A stretch of 64,000 nucleotides of DNA, from positions 11,036,001-11,100,000 of the forward strand of contig JBHGNT010000005.1 of the NCBI GenBank assembly GCA_043228905.1, in the 5' to 3' direction. The notes below the pieces were generated by a model. It was given only the letters and a program-made list of their open reading frames with translations, was not told the DNA's origin and did no database searches. The translations under genes were made by a program, and so were the position numbers. Shown here piece by piece: positions 11,300 through 22,177 of the stretch (position 1 is its first letter; every line of letters begins with the position of its first letter). Source of the DNA: Azolla caroliniana. Lineage: Eukaryota; Polypodiophyta.

Positions 11300-13066
11300 C
11301 TCCCCCTCAACCTCAACTTGAGGCTCTTCAGGATCTTCACAGCACCGGTTCCTCCTAGCTTCACGCCTCGCTCGCGCTCCTCGACCTGTTCGAGTCCGCG
11401 CGCTTCGACCCTTCCGGTCGGCTTGTCTGGTCATGCGGCCCTTATCAGCTCTTCTGTTGTTGCGGTGTTGACGCTTCTTCTGCTGCCTTTTCTTCCGCTT
11501 GGGCCTCGGTTGATTCAGCGTGTCTGAATCAAACATCCGAACCGACTCGGCTACCTCCGATCGGTCTTCGCTCTCGTCCGAGTTGGTTGTCTCCAACTCG
11601 TCTTCGGTCTTCTCACCCTCGATGGCGTTATCTTCCCCATGCATGGTTGGCATCGGATCTCTCCTTCGGTTGCTCCCCTTCTGTCTGCTTCCGAACTTTT
11701 CCGCGGGTCCGCCCTCGGCTTCTTCAGCCGATCCGAAGTCGCCTTCGGCTTTTTCAGCCGATCCGTCTTCAACCGAGTCAACCGACTCGAACTCGGTGTC
11801 GCGGTCTCCACTCCTTTCCTGCTGACTTGCTTGGTCATTCGGGACTGTTCTCCCCCTCAAGTTCGGCACGTCAAGGTGACGCAACCCGAGCGCACCTGAG
11901 AATTGCCGCAACTTGTCTAGACCAAGCGGCTTGGTGAAGATGTCGGCAGCTTGCCGATCCGTCGGAACGTACTGAAGTACGACTTCACCGGAAAGGACAC
12001 GCTCACGGACGAAATGGTAATGCACCTCAATGTGGTTGGTCCGTGTGTGGAAAACAGGGTTTTTCGCGAGCTGGATGCTGCTGAGGTTGTCGCAGTAGAT
12101 CGTCGTCGGATCGGACACCTCTTGCAGGTCCTTAAGTAGCCGCTTCAACCAGATGGCTTTGCACGTCGCGACAACCGCTCCTCGGTACTCCGCTTCGGTG
12201 CTCGACAGTGCAACTGTCGGCTGCTTCTTACTGCTCCACGCGATCGCGACACTCCCGAGGGAGAATGCGTATCCAGACGTGGATCGGCGATCGGCGGCAT
12301 TGCCAGCCCAATCAGCATCGGTGTAGCCGACTAACCACGTGGCTGCACCGGTCCGATATAGTAGTCCCCGGTCCTTAGTGCCGTTGACATACCGAAGTAT
12401 GCGTTGCGTGCACTGAAGGTGCTCCTCGGTAGGTCGCGCCATGAACTGACTGATCACCCCGACCGGATAACTGAGGTCGGGTCGGGTGATGGTCAAGTAT
12501 ATGAGGCTTCTGACAATTTGTCGGAACCTCGTCGGGTCGCATACCTTTCCCGTATCGGGACGAAGCTTGACGGTTCTGTCCAGAGGAGTCGAGACGGACT
12601 TACAGTCAGCCATCCCGAGCTTGAAGAGCATACTCAGCACGTAGTGACGTTGGTTGATCAATATGCCTTCGGGGGTATGGATCACTTCGATCCCGAGGAA
12701 GTAATGAAGGTTCCCCAGATCCTTCATGTCGAACGATGCCGCAAGCTGGAGCTTCACGCGGTCGATTTCACCTAAGTCGGCGCCGGTGATGACCAAGTCA
12801 TCAACATATAGTAAAATACTAACCGGTCCAAGTTGACCTTTCCGGATGAACAGGGAAGAGTCCGATTTTGACGTGACGAAGCCCATCCGACGCATTTGTT
12901 GTGTGATCTTCGCGTTCCAAGCACGCGGGGCTTGCTTCAATCCGTAAAGGGACTTCTTCAGTCGGCATACTGCCGAGGAGTTCGTTCCGGAGTGAAATCC
13001 CGGGGGCTGTACCATGTACACTTGTTCCTCAAGGTCACCTTGCAGGAACGCATTCTTTACATCCAT
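11294..13066 (-). pseudogene. A2 pol fragment: RT C-half, RNase H and charged C-terminal extension
   Basis: An uninterrupted 590-codon frame. Residues 1-150 are RT from [10 protein letters not shown], with YVDD at 87-90. RNase H spans about 245-385 (YTDADWAGN, STEAEYRG, YCDNLSSIQLAKN, ADIFTKPLG). Residues 396-590 form an extension outside the usual Copia pol: acidic, Ser/Glu-rich first, then strongly Lys/Arg-rich (KRKKRQQKKRQHR, KGRSARTRTGRGARARREAR), ending VEVEGEC. The stop TGA lies inside the LTR. It is truncated at its N-terminus by a deletion, yet the remaining frame is intact, in line with young age. Confidence 0.9.
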
Positions 13067-13078
13067 CTTTACACGGCA

Positions 13079-13379
13079 TACGCAGGAGAGACAGAGAGAG
13101 AGAACACAAAAAACTATATTTCACAATAATACTCAATCTCTATACATAAGACGTGCTCAGTGAGCACTTTTATACAAGTCCTAAAAGGACTGACCGAAGT
13201 ACTGACAGTACTTCAATGCTCATCAAGAGCCCCTACACTAACTCCCAAATATATTCCTCACGGAATATCTTTCCTAACGACCTCCCGGTTTACGCACTCG
13301 GCCTAACCGATCGGTCCCAACCGATCCGGTCCTCGGCTTCTTCAGCCGATCTGGCCGATGTTGAGCTTGTCTCTCAACA
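13079..13379 (-). repeat. A2 truncated 5' LTR
   Basis: Matches 10999-11299 at a fixed offset of 2080. It lacks the U5 end and primer site, and joins RT codons at about 13066-13078. TTACAC occurs on both sides of the join, so the deletion may have used short homology. Confidence 0.92.
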
Positions 13380-13384
13380 ATTTC

Positions 13385-13940
13385 CCTTCCTACCACTTCC
13401 GTGAACCCTTCGGCGGAGGCTCATGCTCGCATTTTGGAATAACTACATCATGATTTATCCTTGGAGCTTAGTCTTGCTAGTGAACGATACAAGAAGCAGG
13501 CTGATCGCCATCGATCTGCCACTCCACACTTTGTCGTTGGAGACATGGTCTAGTTGTTACGTCGACACATCTCTACTACTCATCCATGTGCGAAACTTGA
13601 TTACAAGAAGTTGGGACCATTCCGTATCATCGAGTGCATCAATCCCGTCGCCTTCCGGCTCACCCTTCCATCCCACTTCCGGATTCATGATGTTTTTCAT
13701 GTCTCCCTCAAACCCCATTATGCTTCACAACTCCTAGGACGTCAGGCCCCTCCACCACCACTTGTGCAATTGATGACAGGGGAGGAATACGAGGTCGCCC
13801 AAATCCTTGACTCGCATTGGCACCGTCAACACTTGCAATACCTTGTCCTATGGAGGGGTTACCCCATGTGTGAGGCCATGTGGGAACCATCGGAAAATTT
13901 ACCAAATGCCCCAAAGGTCATCCAAGATTTTCATCACTGA
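13385..13940 (+). pseudogene. C1 integrase C-terminus and chromodomain
   Basis: Continues C1 integrase after the A2 insertion. HDVFHVSLKPHYASQ near 13686-13735 is the usual C-terminal integrase block. The chromodomain follows at about 13770-13935: EYEVAQILDSHWHR, YLVLWRGYP, AMWEPSENLPNA. Chromodomains are known to steer integration to heterochromatin. The open frame is 13554-13940, with a frame change upstream. Confidence 0.88.
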
Positions 13941-13977
13941 TATCCCCACAAACCAACGGCCGATTTGGGAAGGCGGC

Positions 13978-13993
13978 GTAGGAGGGGGGATAA
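13978..13993 (+). other. C1 polypurine tract
   Basis: GTAGGAGGGGGGATAA lies directly before the 3' LTR, as expected for the plus-strand primer. Confidence 0.85.
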
Positions 13994-14339
13994 TGTCAAG
14001 ATTAGAACTCTTGACACGACCATGTTATAATCTAGTATCATGGGTTAACCAATATATCTAGTACACAGTTATGTATGTAATTGGTCCTTATTGTTTTGCT
14101 AGCATCATGTGCATAGTTGCTCCCTTGTAGTATTTACACTTGGCACATGCATGCATACCTACATGCTCTATTGTAGATTCACATACGTGCAACAAGTATG
14201 CCTTCCATGTAGTATAAATAGAGGAGTTCACCTTGAATTCCAGGTGAACAACACCAGTTATGGAGTCTTTCCGTTAATACTACTCATCCATTTGTCTATC
14301 TTCTTTCTTGTCTCTTGAGCTTATGATCTATCCGTGACA
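13994..14339 (+). repeat. C1 3' LTR
   Basis: 346 bases, TGTCAAGA to CCGTGACA, homologous to 6576-6925. TATA box at 14213-14220. Followed by target duplication TCATC. Confidence 0.93.
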
Positions 14340-14344
14340 TCATC

Positions 14345-15700
14345 TTGCATCGCCCTCAACCATTTCTCTCTGTGCTTGTCGGCAGTGGCTTCATCATAGC
14401 ACTCTGGCTCACCTTCATGAGTCAAGAGGATGTATTGACTGGCATATGTTGTTGGTGCTCTCCTCTCTCTAAGTGGGTATCTCCTTCCAATCATTGTCGG
14501 CTTCAGTTCGGAAGTCTCTGCCGACTCTATTCTAGGCCCAGGTTCATGTATGTCGATCGGCTTCTCAAGATTGGATGACTCCAATTTGTAATCCTCGATC
14601 GATCTTAACAACTCTACCAACTCAGATTCATAGTTGGTCAGTCTCTCCAAGTCAACCGATTCGGATTTGGCTGTCTCCAAACAACTGGCTGTGTTGGTTC
14701 ACTTGGCCTCAAGTCGTTAATAGTGGAGGTTGTCTAGTTAGTCACTTCTGGATTCTTGTCGACTAGGTCCCATAGCCTATAGCCAAACTCATCTTCTGAG
14801 TATCCCATGAATATGCATGGTTTCGACTTACTGTTGAGCTTTGACCTCTGATCCTTAGCTACATGCATGTACAGTAGGCATCCGAACACCCTCATGTGTC
14901 AGTAGGAGACATCCTTTCCTGTCCACACCCTTTGTGGGACATCACCTTTCAACGGTACTGAGGGAACCTGTTGATAAGATAAACACCCGTGTGCATCGCC
15001 TCAGCAAAGTATATTTTCGGCATTTTAGCATGCGACAACATGCTCCTTGTTCTCTCCATGATTGTTCGATTCATCCTTTCTGCAAACCCGTTCAACTCAG
15101 GGGTCTTCGGTATAGTGTATTCAATTCGAATACCTTGGGCGTTGCAATATTCCTCGAACTGCCCTTTATATTCGCCACCATTGTCGGTTTAGATAGCCCG
15201 TTCAGCTCTTGCATGGAACTCTTTGAAAAATGACAGTACTTGATCTTTTGACTTTAGTATGAAAGCCCACAACTTTCGACTATAGTCATTGATGAAAGTC
15301 ACAAAGTACTGTCCACCTTGATGTGACGAAGCATCTACATAACACACATCTGTGTGTACCAGTTCCAGTGGAACTTCTCTTCTTCTTGGTGGACGTATGT
15401 GGAATGTTGCTCTATTCTGCTCTCCGACTAAACTGTTGACGCACTTCTCCAGGTGCACTCCCTTTACTTCTGGTAGAAGCTTTTGGTCAGCCAACAGATG
15501 CAGTCCCTTCTCACTCATGTGGCCTAACCTCTTATGCCATATCGGTCTTGCTGAGTCAGCTACCACATTCACTTCCGACTTGCACAGTCAGGTTTGCATC
15601 ATATACAATGTGCCTTCCTTCTGTGCTCGGGCCACTATAAGATTTCCTCAGCAGAGCTTCCACTTGCCATTCCGAAAACTACCATTGTAGCCTTCGTAGT
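14345..15700 (-). pseudogene. B1 integrase and acidic linker (broken)
   Basis: Minus strand. The linker at 14321-14680 includes RYPLRERRAPTTYASQYI, typical of the Copia segment before RT. Integrase is read from about 15572 down: HKRLGHMSEKGL (zinc domain), ELVHTDVCYVDAS (first Asp), FITFINDYSRKLW-like block, TDNGGEYKG near 15165-15190 and a degraded P-E-NG-AERMNRTIMERTRSML block near 15045-15100. Several stops are present, including the TAG right before TDNGG. Confidence 0.85.
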
Positions 15701-16830
15701 CCAATCTTCCAGTCCATATTAGATTCAATCTGATATCAGGGACGCGTCGAACATCCTTCAGAGTAAGTCAACACCCTGTCAACGTTGTCAGGCAGACACT
15801 TCTGATTCTAGTTATCTTGCACTCCCCACTGTCACCCATCTTTACATAACCCTGATCACTGGCTATGTAAGTCGAGAAATACTCTCTCGAAGGAGTTATG
15901 TGGAAGGATGCACCGGAGTAGATCACCCAAGAACATTCTTCACTTGCAAGATTTGCACTTGTCTGTTCACAAATGAATAGAAGTTCTTCATTGCTCGTAG
16001 GAATAGCTGAAGTGTACTTTTCTTGAGGAATCTTCCTGGGTTCGACATTATTACCGACATTCTTTTCCTTTTTAAGGTGTCGCTAGTCTTTCTGGAAATG
16101 TCTAGGCTTTCCACAATAAAAGCACTCGAGCTTTCCTCTGAACTTCGACCTGGCGTGAGACTTTTCTCTCCTTGGTGGACTTCATTGCCAGTTCCTTCCT
16201 CTGCCGATGTCTTGAGTCAAATTTGACTCCGACTGGACTAGGACACCCTTGTCCTTCCCTCTTGCTTCCTCATTCAGGATGCTTGTCTTCAGCACTTGTA
16301 AAGACAAGTTCACTTCTTAACAGGAGGTGCTGAGAGTAACCACCAAGTTCTCCCAGCTATCCGGTAGTGTGTACTTCAGCAGGATGACCTGCATAGCATC
16401 ATCAATGGGAAACTTGGTTGCAACAAGTTGATTTACATACCCCACGAATGTGTTGATGTGTTCGACGATGCTCTCACTGTCTCTATATTTCAGCCATACG
16501 ATCTTTCTCATTAGTGAGGTTTTATTGAGGGCGTTCTTCCTCTCATATAGAGCTGAGATCTTTTGCCACATCTTGTGGGCATTTGTGTCATTCGCCACAT
16601 GTTGAAGGACAGTTACATCGACACACTATTGGATGGTGGCCACCACCTTTTTGTTAAGAAGTTTCCATTCCGACTCTAATACCCCCGTGGGTATTTCTGC
16701 TTTGTCGATCGGCTCGTACAAGTCTTTGACTATGAGAAGGTTCTCCATCTTTATCTTCCAGTCTGCATAGTTCTGAGACTTTATAACTATCATTCCTAGG
16801 AAGCCACTCACACCTCCTTCCATGCTTGCA
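15701..16830 (-). pseudogene. B1 protease and gag (broken)
   Basis: Gag is read from 16823 down: YADWKIKMENLL near 16740, then MWQKISALYERKNALNKTSLMRKI within 16317-16598 (the helical gag core), and a CCHC knuckle of form CFYCGKPRHFQKD near 16080-16130. The protease active site reads YSGASFHITP near 15900, so the catalytic Asp is replaced by Tyr. Stops occur throughout. Confidence 0.83.
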
Positions 16831-16836
16831 CCTTAA

Positions 16837-16848
16837 GCTCTGATACCA
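16837..16848 (-). other. B1 primer binding site
   Basis: Minus strand TGGTATCAGAGC, complementary to initiator Met-tRNA, three bases downstream of the 5' LTR end at 16852. Confidence 0.92.
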
Positions 16849-16851
16849 GAT

Positions 16852-17073
16852 TGTTGAGAAACGAATCGTCAATCCACAAGAAAAGGAATATGTTGAAAAT
16901 GCATAACTTTGAAACACTGAAAACAGTGTACACAGATTTAACGTGGAAAAGCCTAAAGCGGGAGAAAAGCCAAGAAGAACAGAGCTTCACTATACAGTGG
17001 ATATACAACAACAAGATCAGAGTACAACACTCTCTACATATAGTGTAAACAACCCCGAAGGACTCTTGGCGTA
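16852..17073 (-). repeat. B1 5' LTR, U5-side piece
   Basis: Homologous to 4443 to about 4666. Interrupted by D1 after GGCGTA. The empty site is preserved in the other B1 LTR near 4655-4680 (ggcgtatgctgttc). Confidence 0.9.
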
Positions 17074-17513
17074 TGTTACTGATTACGAACACGGTCTACT
17101 CTCAGTCCTTCGAGGTAGACTTCAAGGTGATTGCGGTGCAAGGAATAGATTCGTAACAGGCTTACAAAGCAAAGTGTATCATTGGGGCATGAAGGGAGAC
17201 GGCTACAACCGAAGTTCACCAGTGTGTGATCTCATATGCACACTTACCCTACGCTTACTAGCCTACAGTCACCAACAGAGTACTCCACTGAACTAGTAGA
17301 TGATTTGCACAGACAAGGGAATAAGAGAAGATAGTACTATATTACAGAAGGTAGCTCTCAAAATACACGCTACCTCTTTACAGAGGATTTCCGCCCTTTA
17401 TATACACAGTGCTTTTAGTCCATTATGCTCCTAGCGTGAACCGTTACATGCATTTCTTTAATGCTTCTAATAATATATTCTATTCGTTTAAGCATTAGGT
17501 CCGGCGGACAACA
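17074..17513 (-). repeat. D1 3' LTR
   Basis: 440 bases. Minus strand starts TGTTGTCCGCC at 17513 and ends AGTAACA at 17074. Homologous to 26961-27401. Confidence 0.92.
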
Positions 17514-17560
17514 CTTGGCACGCTTGTGGGATAGTGCCATGGCACGTCGGACCCATCCCT

Positions 17561-18226
17561 CTACTCATCCTTCAAAATGTCCAGGATGTTCGGCTCCGTC
17601 CATACAACATGGTCGGGAGAAGGCGCGGCGTCCGTAGGTGCTTCGTTGTTCTGCTCGACCGGCTCATCCCATTGCGTGTCATCCACTTCACCACGCTTGG
17701 CCGGTGTGTGAGTTCCCATGTTGTTATCTTTACTCCGCATAATCAAGGCCAACTCAATTGGTTCGGTATTTGTATCATTCCTCCGTGGTTCTGACGTTGG
17801 CTCTTCAGTCTGTGGGTAAGTGGTCGGACAGGGCTCTTCTTTGTCTGTATCTTCTGTAGCGTGGACAGGTGTAGTGGTCACCTCCAATGGGTTATTCGAA
17901 TTAGGCTGAGGCTCATCTTGTTCGGTGGAATCGCTGTGTAGTACTATAATTCTCTCCATCCTTTGTTGTTCGCTGTGGATCTCCATTAGCCGTCGGAAAA
18001 TATCTTCTTGACTTTCCCTGAAATCTTCCAACAGTTGCGTGAGTTCTTTGGAGTGTTGGTCCGCTAACATGCGATAGTCTTGCACGAGGTCCTCGCATAC
18101 TGCCGCAATGATTTCCTCATTGAGCTTGTAGAAGCCTCTGCCTTCTTTTCGTTCATTCTCCCAGTCTGCCCGGTAGGTGTGCAATTCTGCTGCTTGTGTT
18201 GCCCACGCCGCCCATCCTTTGTCCAA
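17561..18226 (-). pseudogene. D1 extra ORF, conserved C-terminal module
   Basis: 221 codons. It begins with a helical block WAAWATQAAELHTYRADWE, then KEGRGFYKLNEEIIAA and DLVQDYRMLADQHSKELTQLL. An acidic, Thr/Glu/Pro-rich region follows, and it ends NILDILKDE. H1 has the same order (WVQNTTELQLLRAD, RKEGDDWYML, DELVEDFTALADE, SILDILDEE). No membrane segment is visible. Function unknown. It is the C-terminal part of a longer protein continued at 18291-19025. Confidence 0.75.
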
Positions 18227-18290
18227 CGCCGCTTTTAACTGTGCCGTAACCCGCTCGCGATTTGTTTGAAGAAGAACGCATACATTGTCC

Positions 18291-19025
18291 TTATTGTTTG
18301 GGAGTGGGTTTGCGCTTCGTCCATGGCTTTTTTGAGGTTTTCGATTTTACACTTATTGGCCGTAGCCGCTCCTCATAGAGGCTCTTCATCTTTGCCCATA
18401 TCCGGGATTCTTTCAAGTGTAGTTCCTCGAGCCGGCCCATTTCATTGTTCAGGTGGACTTGTACTTGATGCTTAAGTTCCCGTTCCCACGCGAGTTGTTC
18501 GTCGTACCATGCTTTCTTCTTTTCCAATAACTCTCGGAGTCCCGTGATAACGGGTTCTGTCTTTTGGGCTTCCTCACACAACTTTCTATTTTCTTCTTTT
18601 GTGCGGGTATGCGTTGCTGTCTCCGCCTCGAGCTTATCTTCTGTTTCTTTCACCGCCCGGATATCCTTTTCTCTGTTTGATGATTGGCAAAGTTCCGCGT
18701 GGAGGCGGTCAATCTCGGACTCGGCTAACTGCGTAGCTCTTTTTGCTTTTGCGGCGATGGCGGTTTGTGCTTTGACCTCCTCCCATAAAGTCGTCGATGC
18801 GTCATCGTTGGATGTCAGTCCAGGGTTTTGTTGCGCCGTAGTTGTGGTGCGTTCTAATTCCGCAATGCGCTCTTGGACCTTCTGTAGTTGGGCTTGAGTT
18901 AGCTTGACTGTTTTCCAGACATTTTTATTTTTGATAGCCATATCTTTGGCTCCCATTCTGACTGTGGCCAACTCCCTATGTACTTCGACGAGGGCCATAT
19001 TAAATGGGGGCAATTCAATGCCCAT
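18291..19025 (-). pseudogene. D1 extra ORF, coiled-coil region
   Basis: 244 codons rich in A, E, K, Q and L with heptad-like spacing, for example KLTQAQLQKVQERIAELE and KRATQLAESEIDRLHAELC. Most of it is predicted coiled coil by eye. It ends basic (KSKTSKKPWTKRKPTPKQ). A frameshift or stop separates it from 17561-18226 and from 19047-19406. H1 carries the same coiled-coil stretch, including ERLKEELC. Confidence 0.72.
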
Positions 19026-19046
19026 GCAACGAATCCTTGTGTTTTG

Positions 19047-19719
19047 CTACCTGCCTATCTTGGCGAGGGGTCCCTCATCTTCGCTTTTTGCCGTTCTCGT
19101 CAGCGTACGCTCAATCATTTGTTGTTCCGTGTGCTCCTCGGCCATTCTCTGGGACACCTTGATCTGTTGTGTCACCAAAAAGTCCATGAGTTCGTAAGTC
19201 GTCCCATACTGTAACAGTGCGCCAAACTCATGGGCCGTATTCAGGATGTCTGGATACTTGAGGTCTTCGCTTTCCGTTGTGAGCACTCCATTGCCTTGCT
19301 GCAACTGAGCCGTAATGATTGGTTGTGGTTCCCGGATTATCTCCAATGTAGTTATGTGCTCCGTAGGGGTGGAAGCGTCAATTGATGCGGCTGTGTCTTT
19401 GACCAATCTGCGCCCATCCTTCTGATCTAATCTTCGCCGTTTCGGCCTGGGGCTTTCGTGGTTCTGTTCCGTTTCTTGCTCATTCCTTGTTGTTGGTGCT
19501 TCGACCGTCCTTTCTGGTTGTTCCGGCTACATTGGTTGTGCTACGGGGTGGGAAGCTTGTGGTTCCTCTTCCCATTCCGTGGTTGTAGATTCCGATAACC
19601 ACCGTTTCGTAAATCGTGGCGGAGGCGTAGGTTTACTGGGCGGTGGGGCAGGTAGACCACGAGGTTGAAACAGTATCGTAAGGTACTGTTGTATAATCGG
19701 CCTCAGCTTTTTGTCGGCA
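19047..19719 (-). pseudogene. D1 extra ORF, N-terminal portion
   Basis: Two readable pieces. The 19527-19719 piece starts DKKLRPIIQQYLTILFQP, which resembles the end of the H1 N-terminal domain (RKIWHAVAQWLTLLAPP), followed by proline-rich sequence. The 19047-19406 piece has TAHEFGALLQYG and TYELMDFLVTQQIKVSQRM, similar to the H1 stretch around 53960-54080. E1 cuts it at 19720. Confidence 0.65.
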
Positions 19720-20039
19720 TGGTATGCTATTAGAGATCTAGGTACTAAACTAAGCTTAAAATAAGGATAAACTAATGATAGATAGAAAGGAGAAAGAGAA
19801 AGAAGGGTGCCGATCCACCCGACCACCCCCGAGCGAAGGGATCGAGACGGACTCAAGCCTCGATCAGCGTCCCATACCACTGCCATGGCGTCGAGTCGTA
19901 CATGGTGCTAGCTCACTCGCTACAAGAGTTGACCCACCACAAGAGCAGAGTCTCGATGTAGTCAAAAGATGATGAAATGAGGGTAGCTAGGCCTCTTATT
20001 TTTCTCACCACGGGATATTAAATGGTCATGCTCGTAACA
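19720..20039 (-). repeat. E1 3' LTR
   Basis: Minus strand starts TGTTACGAGCATGACC at 20039. The other end is either 19720 or 19725, since both start with TG on the plus strand. A purine tract (aaagagggggagta) adjoins it on the minus strand. Homologous to the solo LTR at 31681-32112. Confidence 0.82.
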
Positions 20040-20045
20040 TACTCC

Positions 20046-21200
20046 CCCTCTTTAAAACATTGCACTCTTGCAAAGGAAAGTTAGGGAAATTAGTTTTGAG
20101 AGTATTTTCGCGTTCCCATGTGGCATCTTTTATTGATTTATCCATCCATTTTATTTTAAATTCACGGATTTCTTTATTACGTAATTTTTTTGTTTTAACA
20201 TCGAGAATTCTTTCTGGTACATATGGTTTAGAAGATAATTCTTCAGAAGTAACCAGAGTTTCAGTTGTAACAGTATTCTCGCAAGAATCTAGAAGTTCTT
20301 TTAGACGACTCACATGAAAGACTGGATGAATTCCGACACCATCGGGAAGAGCGAGACGATAGGCTGATGACCCAATGTGTTTGAGGACTTTAAAAGGTCC
20401 ACAAAACCGTGGGGCTAACTTAGCGCACTTACCCGTAGACAATGACTTAGAATTGTGAGGGACACGTAAAAATACCTTCTGTCCAGGGTTGAATACACGA
20501 GGTTGCTTATGATGATAGGCATAAAAACACGCTCTATCTTGAGCTATTTTTATATTATCTCGTGCAATATGCAACATATCTTGCATATCCCGAAGAAAGT
20601 TTTGCGTACTTCGCAACTCATCATGATGTATATTAACATTAATTGGGGCTCATGGCTGAAAACCATACATCAACATAAACGGACTATATCCCGTCGACGT
20701 ATGCTTGGAGCTATTATAAGCAAACTCCAAAATTGGGCGATAACGTTCCCATTTTGTTGGTTTTGCACCAACGTATGCTCGAAGCATGTCCTCAATAAAT
20801 TCATTTACTCGTTCTGTCTGTTCATCGGATTGAGGATGATCCGTGGAGCTCATGCTCAATGTAGTTTCTAACTTCTTAAAGACTTGCGTCCAGAAGTCAC
20901 TAGTAAACTTTAGATCTCGATCACTCACGATATCCATCGGTAACCCATAAAAACGAAATAATTCGTCAACGAATTGGTAAGCCAATTCAGGAGCTGTTAC
21001 CGTGGTTTTAGTAGCAATAAATCTGGCCATTTTAGTTAGTCGATCAACGATAACCCAGATGGCATCATGACCTTTTTGGGTGCGAGGAAGGCTAACAATA
21101 AAATCCATGGATATACTTTCCCACTTATTATTGGGAATGTCCAAGGGATGTAAAAGTCTTGTGGCTTAAAGTCGCTCGGCTTTGTTAACCTGACACTGGT
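20046..21200 (-). pseudogene. E1 integrase and chromodomain
   Basis: Integrase catalytic core at 20650-21144: ISMDFIVSLPRTQKG, IVSDRDLKFTSDFW and STDHPQSDEQTERVNEFIE give D, D and E. Then 20026-20616: PRFCGPFKVLKHIG, HPVFHVSRLKELL, and a chromodomain PERILDVKTKKLRNK, FKIKWMDKSIKDATWE. A stop near 20650 splits the two open frames. A zinc domain with CHQCQVNKA lies near 21180-21200. Confidence 0.88.
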
Positions 21201-21318
21201 GACATTTAGTCACATAGCTATGTATGTCAGGACGCATCTTAGGCCAATAAAATTGAGTGGAGATGAGAACGAGTGTATGATGTATTCCAGGGTGCCCTGC
21301 TGAGGGTGCATCATGGCA

Positions 21319-21980
21319 TTAAAAAAGAATCCTCTTTTTGACCTCGGGTAAATTTGGAACACAAACCTTCCCATTATGGTACAACGAACCGTTAGCAATG
21401 TGGAAGTATTCCTTCGAGGATGTGGTGGTGTCTGCTCCAGACTCAACTCTTGCCCAGTATTTTGCAAAATAATTGTCATCAGGATACTTTCCTCGAAGGT
21501 GATCATAAAGATCTGATGTTATTTCAGTGAAGCTAAGCATGTTAACTTCACGGATGCGACTTAGTGCATCAACGATAGTGTTCATGGAACCTTTACGATA
21601 TTGTATGGAAAAATCAAGTTCCTGGATGAGATCAGCCCATCGTGCCTTACGACCTTTCAAGTCTTGTTGGTCACAAAAATATTTCAAGGACTTGTGGTCC
21701 ATAGTTACCACAAAGAGATTTCCATAAAGATAATGGCGCCATGTTTTGAGCGCATGTATAACTACAAATAATTTCTTCTCTTGAATGGTATACCGACATT
21801 GAGCAGAATCAAGTTTCTTACTCTCGAATGCTATTGGTTTACCATCTTGATACAAGACAACACCTATAGCATAATCTCTTGCATTGGTTTCAACCTCAAA
21901 AGGTTTTGAAGGATCAGGTAAAAGAAGTGAAGGAGCCTTGCAAACCAGGTCCTTGAGTTCCTTAAAGGCGAGGTCCTTGC
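21319..21980 (-). pseudogene. E1 RNase H
   Basis: Open frame containing FEVETNARDYAIGVVLYQ, FESKKLDSAQCRYTIQEKKL, VVTMDHKSLKYF and NTIVDALSRI, so the acidic catalytic residues are recognisable. The track runs on upstream without a stop into D1 protease codons, so the apparent 259-residue product is a chimera made by the deletion. Confidence 0.87.
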
Positions 21981-22177
21981 TTTGGCCTTGCCGGAAGCTA
22001 ATACAATTATGCTGCCAATTTTGTTTGATGTTGGCTGAGCGTAGCCAAGGTCTGCCAAGCAATATTGGGTACGCTTCCAAAGTGTCTAGTGCGAGCACTA
22101 CCGCAAAGATTTCGAAGCGATGGCTGCCAACGACAATGCCTAATTTCTGGATTAACCCTAGGGGTCTGACAGAATGG
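21981..22177 (-). pseudogene. D1 protease C-terminal half
   Basis: HSVRPLGLIQKLGIVVGSH at the F1 border, then AYPILLGRPWLRSANIKQNW. The same block is AYPLLLGRPWLKTTHIKQNW in H1. ILLGRPW is the family's ILG-type motif. The catalytic Asp half is lost at the F1 side. Confidence 0.82.

Larger units (their letters stand above)
10912..13379 (-). mobile_element. Copia A2, inserted in C1 integrase (family A)
   Basis: Second copy of family A, minus strand. A perfect ATTTC target duplication (10907-10911, 13380-13384) flanks it. It keeps the 3' LTR, a pol fragment from mid-RT to the C-terminal tail, and a truncated 5' LTR fused directly to RT. Primer site, gag, protease, integrase and N-terminal RT are gone. 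LTR overlap 11001-11299 against 13081-13379 shows two substitutions in 299 bases, so it is the youngest insertion I can date here. Confidence 0.94.
6576..14339 (+). mobile_element. Chromovirus C1 (Gypsy), inserted in B1
   Basis: Complete Ty3/Gypsy chromovirus interrupted by A2. The target duplication TCATC is perfect (6571-6575 and 14340-14344). Order: LTR, gag, protease, RT, RNase H, integrase, chromodomain, purine tract, LTR. Its own sequence is 6576-10911 plus 13380/13385-14339. Stops and frameshifts are scattered, so it is defective. The LTRs differ at roughly a dozen sites plus a small indel, so C1 is older than A2. Confidence 0.93.
19720..21980 (-). mobile_element. Truncated chromovirus E1 inside D1
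   Basis: Minus-strand Gypsy keeping its 3' LTR, purine tract, chromodomain, integrase and RNase H. Its 5' half is missing: RNase H at about 21980 joins D1 protease directly. The D1 segment expected there (RT to integrase) is also missing, so one deletion may have removed both. Confidence 0.85.

Noticed and set aside
11294-11900. Envelope-like protein at the end of family A pol
   Set aside because: The extension has no signal peptide, no membrane segment and is fused in frame to RNase H. Its charge pattern does not suggest an envelope protein.
17561-19406. Host coiled-coil gene cluster
   Set aside because: It lies between D1 integrase position and the D1 3' LTR, and H1 has the same ORF at the same place; it belongs to the element.
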